DNA of 64,000 nt from Candidatus Caldilinea saccharophila (lineage in GTDB: Bacteria > Chloroflexota > Anaerolineae > Caldilineales > Caldilineaceae). The stretch spans positions 124,001 to 188,000 of the forward strand of contig JADJVW010000001.1 of the NCBI GenBank assembly GCA_016710365.1, given 5' to 3'. Within the stretch, counting starts at the first letter, position 1; each line of letters starts with the position of its first letter. The notes beneath the pieces were generated by a model, which saw only the letters and a list, made by a program, of their open reading frames with translations, was not told the DNA's origin and did no database searches. A program made the translations under genes and the position numbers. Shown here one piece after another: positions 1 through 12,017 of this stretch.

Positions 1-461
1 TGGCTGGTGTGATTGCGTCGGCGCCGTTGCTGGCAAAGCCCAACGTCTCTCCGCTGGTGCTGACTGTGGCGGGTCTGCTTTCGCGCGTAGCCCCAACGTT
101 TGCGCTGGATACGAAGCTCGACCCCACCACGATCTCGCGCGATCCTGCTGAGGTGCAGCGCTACGCTTCTGATCCGATGGTGCACGCCAAGACGAGCGCG
201 CGCGCCGGCAGCGAAGCGATGCGCTGCATCGCATGGGTGCAGGCACAGGCGGGCGCATTGCACACACCGCTTCTGCTGTATCACGGCGACGGCGATCAGC
301 TAGTCCCGATTGCAGGCAGCCGCACCTTTTTTGCTAACGCGGGGAGCGCGGATAAAACCTTCCTGGAGTTGCCGGGAGGATATCACGAATCTCATAACGA
401 CAACGGACGCGACGCGTTGTTTCGCCAGGTGCGCGCATGGCTGGATGCGCACACGTCCTGA
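1..461 (+). CDS. Alpha/beta hydrolase, monoacylglycerol lipase-like, C-terminal part
   Basis: The reading frame is open to the left edge of the window, so only the last ~152 residues are visible. They fit the C-terminal half of a serine hydrolase of the monoglyceride lipase (Hydrolase_4) type. The AGVIASAPLL stretch resembles the strand after the nucleophile elbow. YHGDGDQLVP carries the likely catalytic Asp, and GGYHESHND carries the likely catalytic His. The nucleophile Ser lies outside the window. Members of this family cleave mono-acylglycerols or related carboxyl esters in the cytoplasm. A perfect hairpin follows 15 bases after the stop. The substrate cannot be told from this fragment. 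Confidence 0.75.
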   Translation, partial: AGVIASAPLLAKPNVSPLVLTVAGLLSRVAPTFALDTKLDPTTISRDPAEVQRYASDPMVHAKTSARAGSEAMRCIAWVQAQAGALHTPLLLYHGDGDQLVPIAGSRTFFANAGSADKTFLELPGGYHESHNDNGRDALFRQVRAWLDAHTS

Positions 462-475
462 TGGAGACCAATCGA

Positions 476-510
476 AAAGTGGAGAGCATAGATGCTCTCC
501 ACTTTGATTT
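476..510 (+). terminator. Hairpin terminator after the lipase gene
   Basis: Two 14-base arms (476-489 and 492-505) are perfectly complementary around a 2-base centre and are followed by a short T-rich stretch. The position just after the lipase stop fits a rho-independent terminator. It could also serve the convergent phasin-like gene from the other side. Confidence 0.6.
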
Positions 511-570
511 TACTGGTTGACGTTGGTTGATCTGTCGCTGAGGGGCGTCGCCCCTCGCAACTCGCCCCTC

Positions 571-1071
571 CTACGCGTGCACCGTCTCCTGCCGCGCCAA
601 TTCTTCGTCGAGTTTGATGTTGAGTCGGTCGATCTCCTGGTTGAGCCGTTCCAGTCGATCGCGCGTAGGAATGCCAAAATTCACCAGCATACGCTCCACC
701 TGTTTCTCCAATTGACCCTCGATGCTTTCGCTTGTCCCAGCCACCGTGCGCGTCACTTGCTCCACATTGTCGCCAAAGCGGTGCTGAAGTGTATTGAATT
801 GCTGCGAGGCACGGCGCTCAACTGGAGCAATGCGGTGGCTGAACGCTTTTTCCATCTCCTCGCCGCGCCGGATAGCGCCTTCCAGCAAGTTGACCCCATC
901 CTGGTATAAATCGGCTGCCCGGTCATAAGTGCTTCCCCACACCCCGACATACACCCGCATCAGTTTACGCCCCGTCTTGCTCGCGGCGGCGAAACTGTCA
1001 GTTACTTGACTTTGCACGCGGCGCACATCAAGACGTGTAGGCGCTTCAGGTTTCAAACCATCAACTTTCAT
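571..1071 (-). CDS. Phasin-like (polyhydroxyalkanoate granule-associated) protein
   Basis: The product is 166 residues long, has no signal peptide, and is mostly predicted helix. Its pattern YVGVWGSTYDRAADLYQDG is followed by a charged helical middle. The C-terminal segment FGIPTRDRLERLNQEIDRL is typical of the phasin/PHA granule-associated family, where a 'PTR' turn precedes a coiled coil. Phasins coat storage-polymer granules. I chose the ATG at 1071 because AGGAG lies 7 bases upstream. An in-frame start 32 codons earlier lacks such a site. No PHA synthase gene is in the window, so the storage role is inferred from family resemblance only. Confidence 0.6.
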   Translation of the reverse strand: MKVDGLKPEAPTRLDVRRVQSQVTDSFAAASKTGRKLMRVYVGVWGSTYDRAADLYQDGVNLLEGAIRRGEEMEKAFSHRIAPVERRASQQFNTLQHRFGDNVEQVTRTVAGTSESIEGQLEKQVERMLVNFGIPTRDRLERLNQEIDRLNIKLDEELARQETVHA

Positions 1072-1337
1072 CGTATAGCTCCTATAGCCAATTGACTTAA
1101 AGTGACCGTATGCCGCCGCTCTATCGGCGGCAGGCTCATGACGCAATGCGTTATAAGATAATAACACGGTGCGTCATAAAAGTCAATCGTTGGCAGGCGC
1201 CGGCAATGCGCGCCAGGGGTTTGCCAGATCTCCGACTTTCCCCAACTCTACGGCGTTAGACGCCTGCCCCAAGCAATGGTAAACTGCTGTCGATCAGCTT
1301 GTTTCATCCACTAAAGCCTTTGAGGCAATCAATCGAA
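1072..1337. other. Intergenic region between divergent genes
   Basis: This 266-base gap separates the leftward phasin-like gene from the rightward hydrolase and must hold both promoters. An A/T-rich patch at about 1150-1166 (TTATAAGATAATAAC) is the only promoter-like stretch I can point to. No gene or strong repeat is seen. Confidence 0.3.
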
Positions 1338-2249
1338 ATGACCACATCAACTTCTGGACTTGGACCAGGCGCCTTTCCTTCGCAACCGGCGCGCACTTTC
1401 GAGGAAGCACAGGCGCGCATTGCAACGGTGCAAGCGCTTGACAATGACACAATCCGTCCTGGCAGTGGCACGCACTTTTGTTCACAGGGGAGAAAAGCCG
1501 AGCACGCGATTGTCTTCTACCACGGCTACACCAACGCTCCGCCGCAATATGACCGGCTGGGCGAAGAGCTGTTCCAGCGTGGCTACAACGTGTTGACGCC
1601 GCGCATTCCCTATCACGGGGTGAGCGATCCGCTGACGGATGAACAGGGAAAATTGACGAGTGAAGATTTGGTGAAGACCATCCAGGAGAGCGTCGATATT
1701 GCGCAAGGGCTGGGCGACCACGTCACCGTCTGCGGCATTTCCTGCGGCGGCGTGATGACATTGTGGGCCGCTCAATATCGCTCCGACGTGGATCTGGCGT
1801 TGTGCATTGCACCGTCGGCGGGGTTGCCCTTTGTGCCGATGTGGATCAGCTCAGTTTTTCGGAATGTCGCTCCCAGCATGAAGAATCGATACATCTGGTG
1901 GGATCCGCGGGTGAAAGCGGAGATCGTTGGCCCGCCTTACGCCTACCCGCGCTTCAGCACGCACGCCCTGGCGCAGATTTTCCGGCTGGCAAGACTTGTC
2001 TATACGGCCAGTGAAAACATGCCGGCGCGGGCGAAGCGTATCAAGGCGATTACAAGCGATTTCGACACGGCCGTCAAAAATTCCATTACCTATGCCATGC
2101 TTGACCAGTGGGAACGCCACGGCCGGACGATCGAACGCTACACCTTTCCCGCTGCGCAAAAGGTCTGGCACGACATGATCGACCCCAACCAGTCCTTCCA
2201 GCAGGTGGACCTGACCTATCCCGTGATCCTCCGCATGTTGACCGAGTAA
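1338..2249 (+). CDS. Alpha/beta hydrolase (esterase/lipase-like)
   Basis: This 303-residue cytoplasmic protein has an alpha/beta-hydrolase core. FYHGYTNAP forms the oxyanion-hole region. CGISCGG is the GxSxG nucleophile elbow with Ser. KVWHDMIDP near the C-terminus probably carries the catalytic His. The segment YHGVSDPLTDEQGKL after the first strands resembles carboxylesterase/monoglyceride lipase-like proteins. The ATG at 1338 is preferred over an in-frame start at 1299 because the family homology begins after it, although the ribosome site is weak. The gene is followed directly by a dispersed hairpin repeat. The substrate is unknown. Confidence 0.75.
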   Translation: MTTSTSGLGPGAFPSQPARTFEEAQARIATVQALDNDTIRPGSGTHFCSQGRKAEHAIVFYHGYTNAPPQYDRLGEELFQRGYNVLTPRIPYHGVSDPLTDEQGKLTSEDLVKTIQESVDIAQGLGDHVTVCGISCGGVMTLWAAQYRSDVDLALCIAPSAGLPFVPMWISSVFRNVAPSMKNRYIWWDPRVKAEIVGPPYAYPRFSTHALAQIFRLARLVYTASENMPARAKRIKAITSDFDTAVKNSITYAMLDQWERHGRTIERYTFPAAQKVWHDMIDPNQSFQQVDLTYPVILRMLTE

Positions 2250-2258
2250 AAAAAAATA

Positions 2259-2341
2259 GACCACGGATTTAATGGATGAGACGGATTTGCACAGATAAAA
2301 ATCTGTGAGAATCCGCCAAATCTGTTAAATCCGTGGTCTAT
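2259..2341. repeat. Dispersed hairpin repeat, 'ATCCGTGGTC' family, copy 1
   Basis: The element begins TAGACCACGGATTT and ends with its reverse complement AAATCCGTGGTCTA. It contains the word GTGAGAATCCGCC. Related copies lie at about 11858-11925, 26806-26862 and 51818-51905. It sits between convergent genes and may fold into a long imperfect hairpin that also ends transcription. Confidence 0.7.
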
Positions 2342-2356
2342 CATTCTTTGGCCCGA

Positions 2357-3901
2357 TCATTCCTCAGTTACGCCCGCCATCAACAAGCCCAGTTGCTCCG
2401 CCGTCGCCTCTTCGCGCGGGACGATGGCCATGATGCGCCCCTCATAGATCACGGCGATGCGGTCGGCGAGTGCGAGAATCTCATCCAAATCTTCGGAAAT
2501 CAGCAAGATCGCGGCGCCATGGCCGCGTTGGTCAAGCAGGCGTTGGTGAATGTACTCAGTGGCGCCGATATCGACGCCGCGCGTGGGCTGGGCAGCGACC
2601 AGCACCTTCGGATCGCGCGACAGTTCGCGCGCCAGGATCAGCTTCTGGATGTTGCCGCCGGAAAGGCTGCGCGTCGCCGTGTCGATCGAGGGCGTGCGGA
2701 TGTTGAAGTCGCGCACCAGCTCGCGGCTGCGCTTGGCAATCGCCCCAAAGTTCAGGAGGATGCCGTTGCTCATCGGCGCATGGTCGTAGTCCTGGAGCAC
2801 CAGGTTTTCCGACACGGAGAACTCCTGCACGATGCCGTCGTGCATCCGCTCCTCGGGAATGTAGGCCAGGCCCGCGTCGGTGCGCTTGCCCGGCTGCCAC
2901 GCGCTGGCATCGTGGCCGTCGAGTTCGACGCACCCGCCCGTCATGCCGCGCAGCCCCGCCACAACCTCTGCAAGCTCGCGTTGCCCGTTCCCCGAGACGC
3001 CCGCCACGCCGAGAATCTCGCCGGCGTGAATTTCCAACGTCACGTCGCGCAGCGCGGGCTGCCCCGTGACGTTGACGGCGCTGACCCCGCGCAGCGCCAA
3101 TCGCACCGCGCCGTGGGGCAGCGGCTTGTGCGTGCGCTCCAGCAACACATCGCGACCGACCATCATGCGCGCCAGCATGGCGCGGGTGATGCCCTGATTG
3201 GGCACAGTGTCGACGAGGCGTCCACCGCGCAACACGCTGATACGGTCGCTGATCGCCACCACTTCGCGCAGTTTGTGGCTGATAAAGATCAGCGCGTGAC
3301 CGTCGCGCTTCATCTGATGCAGCGTGACGAACAGATCGTCAGCCTCCTGCGGGGTGAGCACGGCGGTTGGCTCGTCGAGGATGAGCAGCGCCGCACCGCG
3401 GTAAAGCGCCTTGATGATCTCCACGCGTTGGCATTCGCCGACGGCCAGCGTCCACACCGGCGCTTTGGGGTCAACCTGTAGCCCATACGTCTGAGAAAGC
3501 TCCCGGATGCGCGCCTCCACCTTGTCGAGATCGAGAAGGGGGCCGCGGCTCGACCTCATGCCCAGCGCCACATTTTCGGTCACGGTCAACTCGTCCACCA
3601 GCATAAAGTGCTGATGGATCATGCCGATGCCGTGCTCGATGGCGTCGGTCGGTGAATGGAACGTCACCGCCTCGCCGTTAATGTGGATCTCGCCTGCGTC
3701 AGGATGGTAGAGTCCATACAACTGGCGCATCAGCGTAGATTTGCCGGCGCCGTTTTCGCCCAGCAGCGCGTGGACTTCCCCGGCGCGCACGTCGAAATCG
3801 ACATGATCGCAGGCAATCACGCCAGGAAAACGCTTGACGATCTGGCGCATCTCCAGGTGGCCGATGCGCGGCCGGCCGGTGGGAAGAAGGGTTGTGGTCA
3901 T
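2357..3901 (-). CDS. ABC importer ATPase for nucleosides/simple sugars (BMP-type system)
   Basis: A 514-residue protein with two fused nucleotide-binding domains, as in sugar/nucleoside importers of the RbsA/NupO type. The first domain has Walker A GENGAGKST, signature LAVGECQRVEI and Walker B LLILDEPTAVL. The second has a degenerate P-loop (GVSGNGQRE), signature LSGGNIQK, and a Walker B altered to VAAQPTRGVD, where the usual DEP is lost. That alteration is common in BMP-associated ATPases and suggests one active and one regulatory site. It is the last gene of the operon that starts at 7225. It would energise the two permeases just upstream, with ligand brought by the BMP lipoprotein. Confidence 0.9.
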   Translation of the reverse strand: MTTTLLPTGRPRIGHLEMRQIVKRFPGVIACDHVDFDVRAGEVHALLGENGAGKSTLMRQLYGLYHPDAGEIHINGEAVTFHSPTDAIEHGIGMIHQHFMLVDELTVTENVALGMRSSRGPLLDLDKVEARIRELSQTYGLQVDPKAPVWTLAVGECQRVEIIKALYRGAALLILDEPTAVLTPQEADDLFVTLHQMKRDGHALIFISHKLREVVAISDRISVLRGGRLVDTVPNQGITRAMLARMMVGRDVLLERTHKPLPHGAVRLALRGVSAVNVTGQPALRDVTLEIHAGEILGVAGVSGNGQRELAEVVAGLRGMTGGCVELDGHDASAWQPGKRTDAGLAYIPEERMHDGIVQEFSVSENLVLQDYDHAPMSNGILLNFGAIAKRSRELVRDFNIRTPSIDTATRSLSGGNIQKLILARELSRDPKVLVAAQPTRGVDIGATEYIHQRLLDQRGHGAAILLISEDLDEILALADRIAVIYEGRIMAIVPREEATAEQLGLLMAGVTEE

Positions 3902-3916
3902 TGGGTGTGAGAAGGA

Positions 3917-4056
3917 ACTGGCAATTGAGAGATAGCGAGATTGGAGATTAAGAGATTAAGAGATTGGAGATTGGGCGCTTGGGAAGCAAGTTTTCCAAAG
4001 CACAGCCACTTTCCATTCGCTCATCTCTAATCTCCAAATCTCTAATCTCAATTTTA
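3917..4056. repeat. Inverted array of 'GAGATT' words
   Basis: One arm repeats GAGATTGGAGATTAAGAG and the other carries CTCTAATCTCCAAATCTC, so the 140 bases can fold into a long imperfect hairpin. It lies between the binding-protein gene and the ATPase gene of the BMP operon, where it could modulate their relative expression. That role is inference. Confidence 0.6.
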
Positions 4057-4061
4057 TATTG

Positions 4062-5108
4062 TTATTTCAACGGCGTGATGGCGCCGGATTTGATATCCTC
4101 AATCGCCTTTTCCGCCGCGGCCCTGACCTCGTCTGGGATTGGGGCTTGATCGTTGAATTGAATGACCAGACCGTCGTTTAGCGTCAGCGAATACGCCGTG
4201 CCGCCCACCGTGCCTGCCTCGCGCTTGGCGATCATATCCTTGATGACGCCCGTCCAGTCGTACAGTTGATTGGCCACGACCCACTCCGGCGCCAGCGGGC
4301 TTTGGTCCGACTGCGTGCCCAGCCAGTAGACGCCATTCTCGGCGGCCACACCGATGGCGCCCACCACCTGCTGCGCCGAGCCGGTCAGCACTTTGGCGCC
4401 CGCCTTGATGTGCGTGTTGGCAGCTTCGGCGGCCAGCGCGGTGTCGCCAAAGGAGCCGGTATAGCTGACGTTGACCTGCATGTCAGGCTTGGTCGCCTTG
4501 ACGCCCTCGACAAAACCGTCGATATAGAGCTTGGCGTCGCCGGCTTCCACCGGGCCGACCACACCGATCGTGTCGGAGTCGCCCATCAACGCCGCGATGA
4601 CGCCGTTGACGTAGCCGCCTTCCTGCGCCTGCGCTTCATACGCGAAGACGTTGCTGAGTCCCTTATCGGCGCCGGTGTCGATGGCCGTGCCCCAGGCAAA
4701 GGTGGTCTCCGGGAACTCAACCGCGACATCGAACATGGCGTTGCCATATTGCGTGCCGTGGGCAATCACGATGTCGTTGCCATCGACGGCATAGTCGCGG
4801 ATGGCGGTGGCGGCGTCCGCCACATTGAACATGTTTTCCGTGTATGAAATCTGCATGGCTGCTTCGCCGCCCATCTCTGCCTGCACCGCCTTGAGGCCGG
4901 TGTACATGGATTGGCTCCACGCCACGTCGGTGATGCTGCTGGGCATGATAATCGCGATCCGCAACGGTGCGGCCGCGCCACCGCCAGCCGCCTCACCACC
5001 AGCCGATTCGGCGGCAGGCGCGGTCGGCGCGGCCACAGGCGCGGCGCAAGCCGCAAACACTAGACTGGCCAGCAACACAATCACTAAACTCCACGAAAAT
5101 TTACGCAT
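4062..5108 (-). CDS. BMP family ABC substrate-binding lipoprotein
   Basis: A 348-residue exported lipoprotein. The start at 5108 has AGGAG upstream and gives a signal peptide (MRKFSWSLVIVLLASLVFA) ending in lipobox FAAC, then a low-complexity Ala/Pro/Gly linker. The mature part contains LRIAIIMPSS, TQYGNAMFDVAVEFP and a YEAQAQEGGYVNGVIAAL segment typical of the basic membrane protein (PnrA-like) family, which binds nucleosides or related compounds. An aromatic-rich ligand site is expected but cannot be verified here. It lies between the second permease gene and the ATPase gene of one operon. A longer in-frame start at 5174 would put the signal peptide inside the protein and is rejected. Confidence 0.9.
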   Translation of the reverse strand: MRKFSWSLVIVLLASLVFAACAAPVAAPTAPAAESAGGEAAGGGAAAPLRIAIIMPSSITDVAWSQSMYTGLKAVQAEMGGEAAMQISYTENMFNVADAATAIRDYAVDGNDIVIAHGTQYGNAMFDVAVEFPETTFAWGTAIDTGADKGLSNVFAYEAQAQEGGYVNGVIAALMGDSDTIGVVGPVEAGDAKLYIDGFVEGVKATKPDMQVNVSYTGSFGDTALAAEAANTHIKAGAKVLTGSAQQVVGAIGVAAENGVYWLGTQSDQSPLAPEWVVANQLYDWTGVIKDMIAKREAGTVGGTAYSLTLNDGLVIQFNDQAPIPDEVRAAAEKAIEDIKSGAITPLK

Positions 5109-5166
5109 ACGTTTGGTCTCCTGAAACACAAGGGTATAGGAACAATCACAGGGCAACAGATAAAAA

Positions 5167-6100
5167 TTACTCACCGCGTTCGTAGGGTTTGGTCAGGGCG
5201 GCCGGCTGGCGAATCTGTTTCACGCCGACAGCCAACACCACGATGGTTAGAATGTAAGGCAACATGACCGCCAGGTCGGACGGAATCGGCGCGCCGAGCA
5301 CTTGCATCCACAACTGGAAGGCGTTAATGGTGCTGAAAAGCAAGGCGCCGGCCAACACGCCGAGCGGTCGCCAACTGCCAAAATAGACCAGCGCCACGGC
5401 AATAAAGCCAATGCCGTTGGTGATATTTTCCTGAAAGATGCTCAACAAACCGATGCTCAACGAGGCGCCGGCCAACCCGGCCAGGGCGCTGCCCAATATT
5501 ACCGTCGCATAGCGCACCGCATTGACGCGCACCCCCAGCGAATCCGCGGCTTCGGGGTTCTGGCCCACCGCGCGAATTTTCAGGCCAAAGGTGGTGCGAT
5601 TGAGCACATAGATGCTGACAGGCGCCAGCAGATAGGCCAGGTACACTAAAACATTGTGGTCGAAGAAGATCGGGCCAATCCACAGGGATGGCGCTCAGGC
5701 CGGGGATTTCCCAGACCGAGAAACCCTTGACGCTCACTGGCGCGCCGACCAGCACCTTGAGCAACAAACTGCTGAGGCCAAGCCCAAACAGCGTCAATCC
5801 AATACCGCTGATGCCTTGCTCCGCCTGCATGGTCACGCTGATGAGCGCCATCAGCAGCCCCATCAGCGCGCCGGTGGCGAGCGCCGCCAGCACGCCCAGC
5901 CAGGGGTCGCCGCCCAGATAAACGGCGTAATAGGCGGCGAACGCGCCCATCAACATCACGCCTTCGACGCCGAGGTTGAGCACGCCGGAGCGCTGGCCGA
6001 ACATTTCGCCGAGTGCAGCGTACAGATAGGGCGTCGCCAGCCGCACGCCGCTGTGTGCAATCCCGATCAGAGTGGCTAGAGTCAAGAATTCGTCTGACAT
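5167..6100 (-). pseudogene. BMP-system ABC permease, interrupted by one frameshift
   Basis: The frame from 6100 encodes an inner-membrane permease of the BPD_transp_2 type (GVLNLGVEGVMLMGAFAA) and runs well to about 5676. Homology then continues in the next frame as PIFFDHNVLVYLAYLL, then RTTFGLKIRAVGQNPEAAD, and ends IRQPAALTKPYERGE. A single extra C in the CCC at 5674-5676 explains the break. Joined, the protein is ~310 residues with about 8-9 membrane segments, the usual length for this permease. A sequencing indel is more likely than true loss, because the rest of the operon is intact. It forms the second permease subunit of the importer. Confidence 0.85.
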
Positions 6101-6163
6101 CAGGGTGTCGTAGGTTGGACTGAATGAACGTTCGGTTCGATGTTGAGGGATGCCTCGGCGGCC

Positions 6164-7225
6164 TCACGACCGGCGCGGCGGCGGCGCCCGGCGCACGTAG
6201 ACTTCGCTGGCGACGACAAACATGACGACCAGCCCGTTGATGGCGGTGATCAGCGCACTCGGCACCTGCACCGCCCGTTGCATTTTGTCGGCGCCGACGA
6301 GCAGTCCGCCAAAGAGAAAGGAAGCAGGAATCGCGCCCAGCGGATGCAACTTGCCGAATAGCGCGGCCACAATGCCGCTAAAGCCGTAGCCGCCGGAGAG
6401 ACCTTCCAACATGCGATGCTGCACGCCCGTCACCTCGACGGCGCCGGCCAGCCCGGCAAACGCACCCGCCAATGTCAGCGACAACGCAATGTAGAGCGGC
6501 GCCGGCATCCCAGCATAGCGGGCAGCCGATGGGTTCAGGCCAACGGTGCGGATGCGGTAGCCAATGGTCGTGCGCCACAAGAGAAAATAGACGAGCACCG
6601 CCAGGATCAGCGCCAGGATCACGCCGCTGTGCAAGAGCGTGGGCGGGGCAAGCCGCAGCAGCCAGACGCTCTTTGGCAACGTTTCACTCTGCGCGATGTT
6701 GGTGCCGGCCGCGATCTGTTCTGGATCGAGCATCGGCCCGCGCAGCAGAAAATTCATCAGTTGCAACGCGATGGCGTTGAGCATCACTGTGCTGAGGATC
6801 TCATTGACGTTGAGCCGCGCCTTGAGGATGCCTGCAATCGCGCCCCACATCCCGCCTGCCACCGCACCGATCAGCAGCGTCAGCGGCAACAGCAGCCAGC
6901 CAGGCAGATCGCGCAGCCAGAGCGCAAACGCAGTCGAGGCCAACGCACCGACGATGATCTGCCCCTCGCCGCCGATGTTGATCACACCGCCGCGAAAGGA
7001 GATGCAGATGCCCAGTGCGACGAGCAACAGCGGCGTCATCTTGGTGAGCGTCGACGTCAGGCCGTTCAAATTGCCAAACGCGCCGCTGATCAGCACCCAG
7101 TAGGCTTCGAGCGGGTTGGCGCCGAGCAGCCACAGCAGCACGCCGCCGATGGCAAACGCAATGAACACCGCAGCAAGTGGCAGCGCAATCTCAAGCAGGC
7201 GTGGTGATCGAAAGAAACGTTGCAT
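6164..7225 (-). CDS. BMP-system ABC permease (first gene of operon)
   Basis: A 353-residue polytopic inner-membrane protein of the nucleoside/simple-sugar permease family. FRGGVINIGGEGQIIVGALAS is the conserved loop, and GYRIRTVGLNPSAARYAG is the second diagnostic motif. It opens with a hydrophobic helix after a short basic N-terminus, as expected for an inside-facing start. It is first in a four-gene minus-strand operon (permease, permease, lipoprotein, ATPase) and would pair with the next permease to form the channel. The promoter should lie in the 430-base gap upstream. Confidence 0.9.
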   Translation of the reverse strand: MQRFFRSPRLLEIALPLAAVFIAFAIGGVLLWLLGANPLEAYWVLISGAFGNLNGLTSTLTKMTPLLLVALGICISFRGGVINIGGEGQIIVGALASTAFALWLRDLPGWLLLPLTLLIGAVAGGMWGAIAGILKARLNVNEILSTVMLNAIALQLMNFLLRGPMLDPEQIAAGTNIAQSETLPKSVWLLRLAPPTLLHSGVILALILAVLVYFLLWRTTIGYRIRTVGLNPSAARYAGMPAPLYIALSLTLAGAFAGLAGAVEVTGVQHRMLEGLSGGYGFSGIVAALFGKLHPLGAIPASFLFGGLLVGADKMQRAVQVPSALITAINGLVVMFVVASEVYVRRAPPPRRS

Positions 7226-7658
7226 GGTGACGACCGCGGTCGATGATAGATCCGGTTTTCAGCCGTGACGCGTGAACATTTACTGTGCTGAATCAGAATC
7301 TGGAGGGAATGCACTGTTGTCTATCGTGCGTAAGAATAACAGATAAAGCGTATTTGCGTCAATTGGGCATTCTGAATAAGTTTTCAGCAGCGGCGTTGAG
7401 CTGCTCCGGCGCAGCCGCCATCTGTTCGGTGGCGAAACGGTGCAGAAAATGGCAGAATGCGCCAATTCTCTGCGTCAGCACCAGCGCCGGATGCGTGCGC
7501 ACGCAGAGATCAGCCATGTGCACAGGGGGCGTTGCCTTGCACGCAAGTTGACGATTGGGCTTGATCCAGGTATGGTTGGGTGGTTGTTTCCGCACCGAGC
7601 GAAGCAGCGTGCTCATTCATCGTTCAACCTCTACGCGTGATCCATCCAGGAGGAAACT
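7226..7658. other. Intergenic region upstream of mscL and the BMP operon
   Basis: The 433 bases separate divergent genes and should contain both promoters. A clear Shine-Dalgarno (AGGAGGAA) for mscL sits at its right end. Short open frames on both strands have no recognisable content. I see no gene or strong inverted repeat here. Confidence 0.4.
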
Positions 7659-8045
7659 ATGTGGAACGAATTCAAAGAATTCATCAGTCGCGGCAATGTG
7701 CTTGATTTGGCGGTCGCCGTGGTCATGGGCACTGCTTTCAGCGCCATTGTCAATTCGATGGTCAACGACGTCATCATGCCGCTGGTGGGCGTGGCATTGG
7801 GAGGCCTTGATTTTAGCGGGTTGCTGATCAAGATCGGCGCAGCGGAGATTCTCTACGGCAATTTTATCCAGGCCATTATTAATTTCCTGATCATTGCCGC
7901 ATCGATGTTTCTGGTGGTCAAGGCTGCCAATTCGATGATGAAAGCCAAAAAAGATGAACCGGCAGCGCCGCCCGCCCCCACCACCGAAGAAAAGCTGCTC
8001 ATGGAGATTCGCGACCTGCTGAAAGAACAGCATCAGCCTGGCTGA
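7659..8045 (+). CDS. mscL: Large-conductance mechanosensitive channel MscL
   Basis: A 128-residue protein matching MscL along its length. The amphipathic N-terminus WNEFKEFISRGNVLDLAV is followed by TM1 VMGTAFSAIVNSMVNDVIMP, which includes the pore-lining Gly/Ala pattern. A short periplasmic loop and TM2 FIQAIINFLIIAASMFLVV come next. The C-terminal cytoplasmic helix TTEEKLLMEIRDLLKEQ is typical. The channel opens under membrane tension to release solutes on osmotic downshock. AGGAGGAA lies just before the ATG. It appears monocistronic, with a strong 20-bp inverted repeat downstream. The periplasmic loop is short, as in many bacterial homologs. Confidence 0.97.
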   Translation: MWNEFKEFISRGNVLDLAVAVVMGTAFSAIVNSMVNDVIMPLVGVALGGLDFSGLLIKIGAAEILYGNFIQAIINFLIIAASMFLVVKAANSMMKAKKDEPAAPPAPTTEEKLLMEIRDLLKEQHQPG

Positions 8046-8077
8046 ATTGGTTCAACCGGAATTCATGTGGTCGGGTC

Positions 8078-8147
8078 TTACGTGCCGGGGACGGGCTGAT
8101 CTTTCTCTGCTCCACCGAAGCACCGCAAGCCCGTCCCCGGCACGTAA
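8078..8147. repeat. 20-bp perfect inverted repeat after mscL
   Basis: The arms at 8078-8097 and 8128-8147 (TTACGTGCCGGGGACGGGCT and its complement) are perfectly complementary around a 30-base loop. The very GC-rich stem 33 bases after mscL could terminate transcription, but no T tract follows. It may instead be a dispersed repeat. Confidence 0.7.
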
Positions 8148-8221
8148 CCACACGAGATCCGCTTGACCCGCTGAATTTTTCACGCCGTTCCACACCAGTA
8201 AAGTTAGTAGAGAAGCAAACT

Positions 8222-8307
8222 CAATACTTCACGAATCTCACGCGAAGACACAAAGGACGCCATCTTCAACTTTGCGTCTTCGCGTGAGGACAAATCGTGC
8301 ACTATTA
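8222..8307. repeat. MITE-like hairpin element, copy 1
   Basis: The termini CAATACTTCACGA and TCGTGCACTATTA form imperfect inverted repeats. Inside are GAAGACACAAAG-type words and the central CCATCTTCAACTTTG that is shared with the copies at 26698-26800 and 45821-45923. The element is 86 bp, slightly shorter than the other two at 103 bp. It lies between mscL and the convergent helicase gene. Confidence 0.7.
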
Positions 8308-8364
8308 CATGGAAAATTGGCGAGCATCCGCCTCATCCGCCAAATTCGCGCGATTTAGGAAGCT

Positions 8365-11748
<3,384 letters not shown>

Positions 11749-11857
11749 AGCAGAGAGTGTAGCACGGCAACAGGCCTGCATCAACTAAGGTGCGGTTAAC
11801 GCCCATTTTCTTTTTGGCTGCCAAGCGTCCTATGGCGCCGTGGTCAGATAGGCATTC

Positions 11858-11925
11858 GATGAGATATCTTCGGATAAAATCCGTGAGAATCCGCCTAATC
11901 TCTCCTATTTGCGGTCTATTTCTGT
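11858..11925. repeat. Partial copy of the 'ATCCGTGGTC' hairpin family
   Basis: This stretch carries GGATAAAATCCGTGAGAATCCGCC and a degenerate right end (GCGGTCTATT). These words match the elements at 2259-2341 and 51818-51905. The left arm is largely lost. It lies in the 270-base gap upstream of the EndoQ-helicase gene. Confidence 0.55.
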
Positions 11926-11946
11926 GATGACTGAACCGTTACGCGC

Positions 11947-11993
11947 AAAAAGAAAAGCGCCAGGATCGACGGAGTAGCCGTCGATCCTGGCGC
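11947..11993 (-). terminator. Rho-independent terminator of the PPOX gene
   Basis: A perfect 16-bp stem (11957-11972 with 11978-11993, loop AGTAG) is followed on the minus strand by CTTTTCTTTTT-type T-rich sequence. It lies 25 bases after the stop of the PPOX-class gene, the classic position for an intrinsic terminator. Confidence 0.85.
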
Positions 11994-12017
11994 CGGCAGC
12001 AGCGCCTGGCGTCCAGC

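Noticed and set aside
7359..7616. An 85-codon minus-strand open frame between the BMP operon and mscL.
   Set aside because: No recognisable motif, no ribosome site, and it runs into the mscL promoter region.
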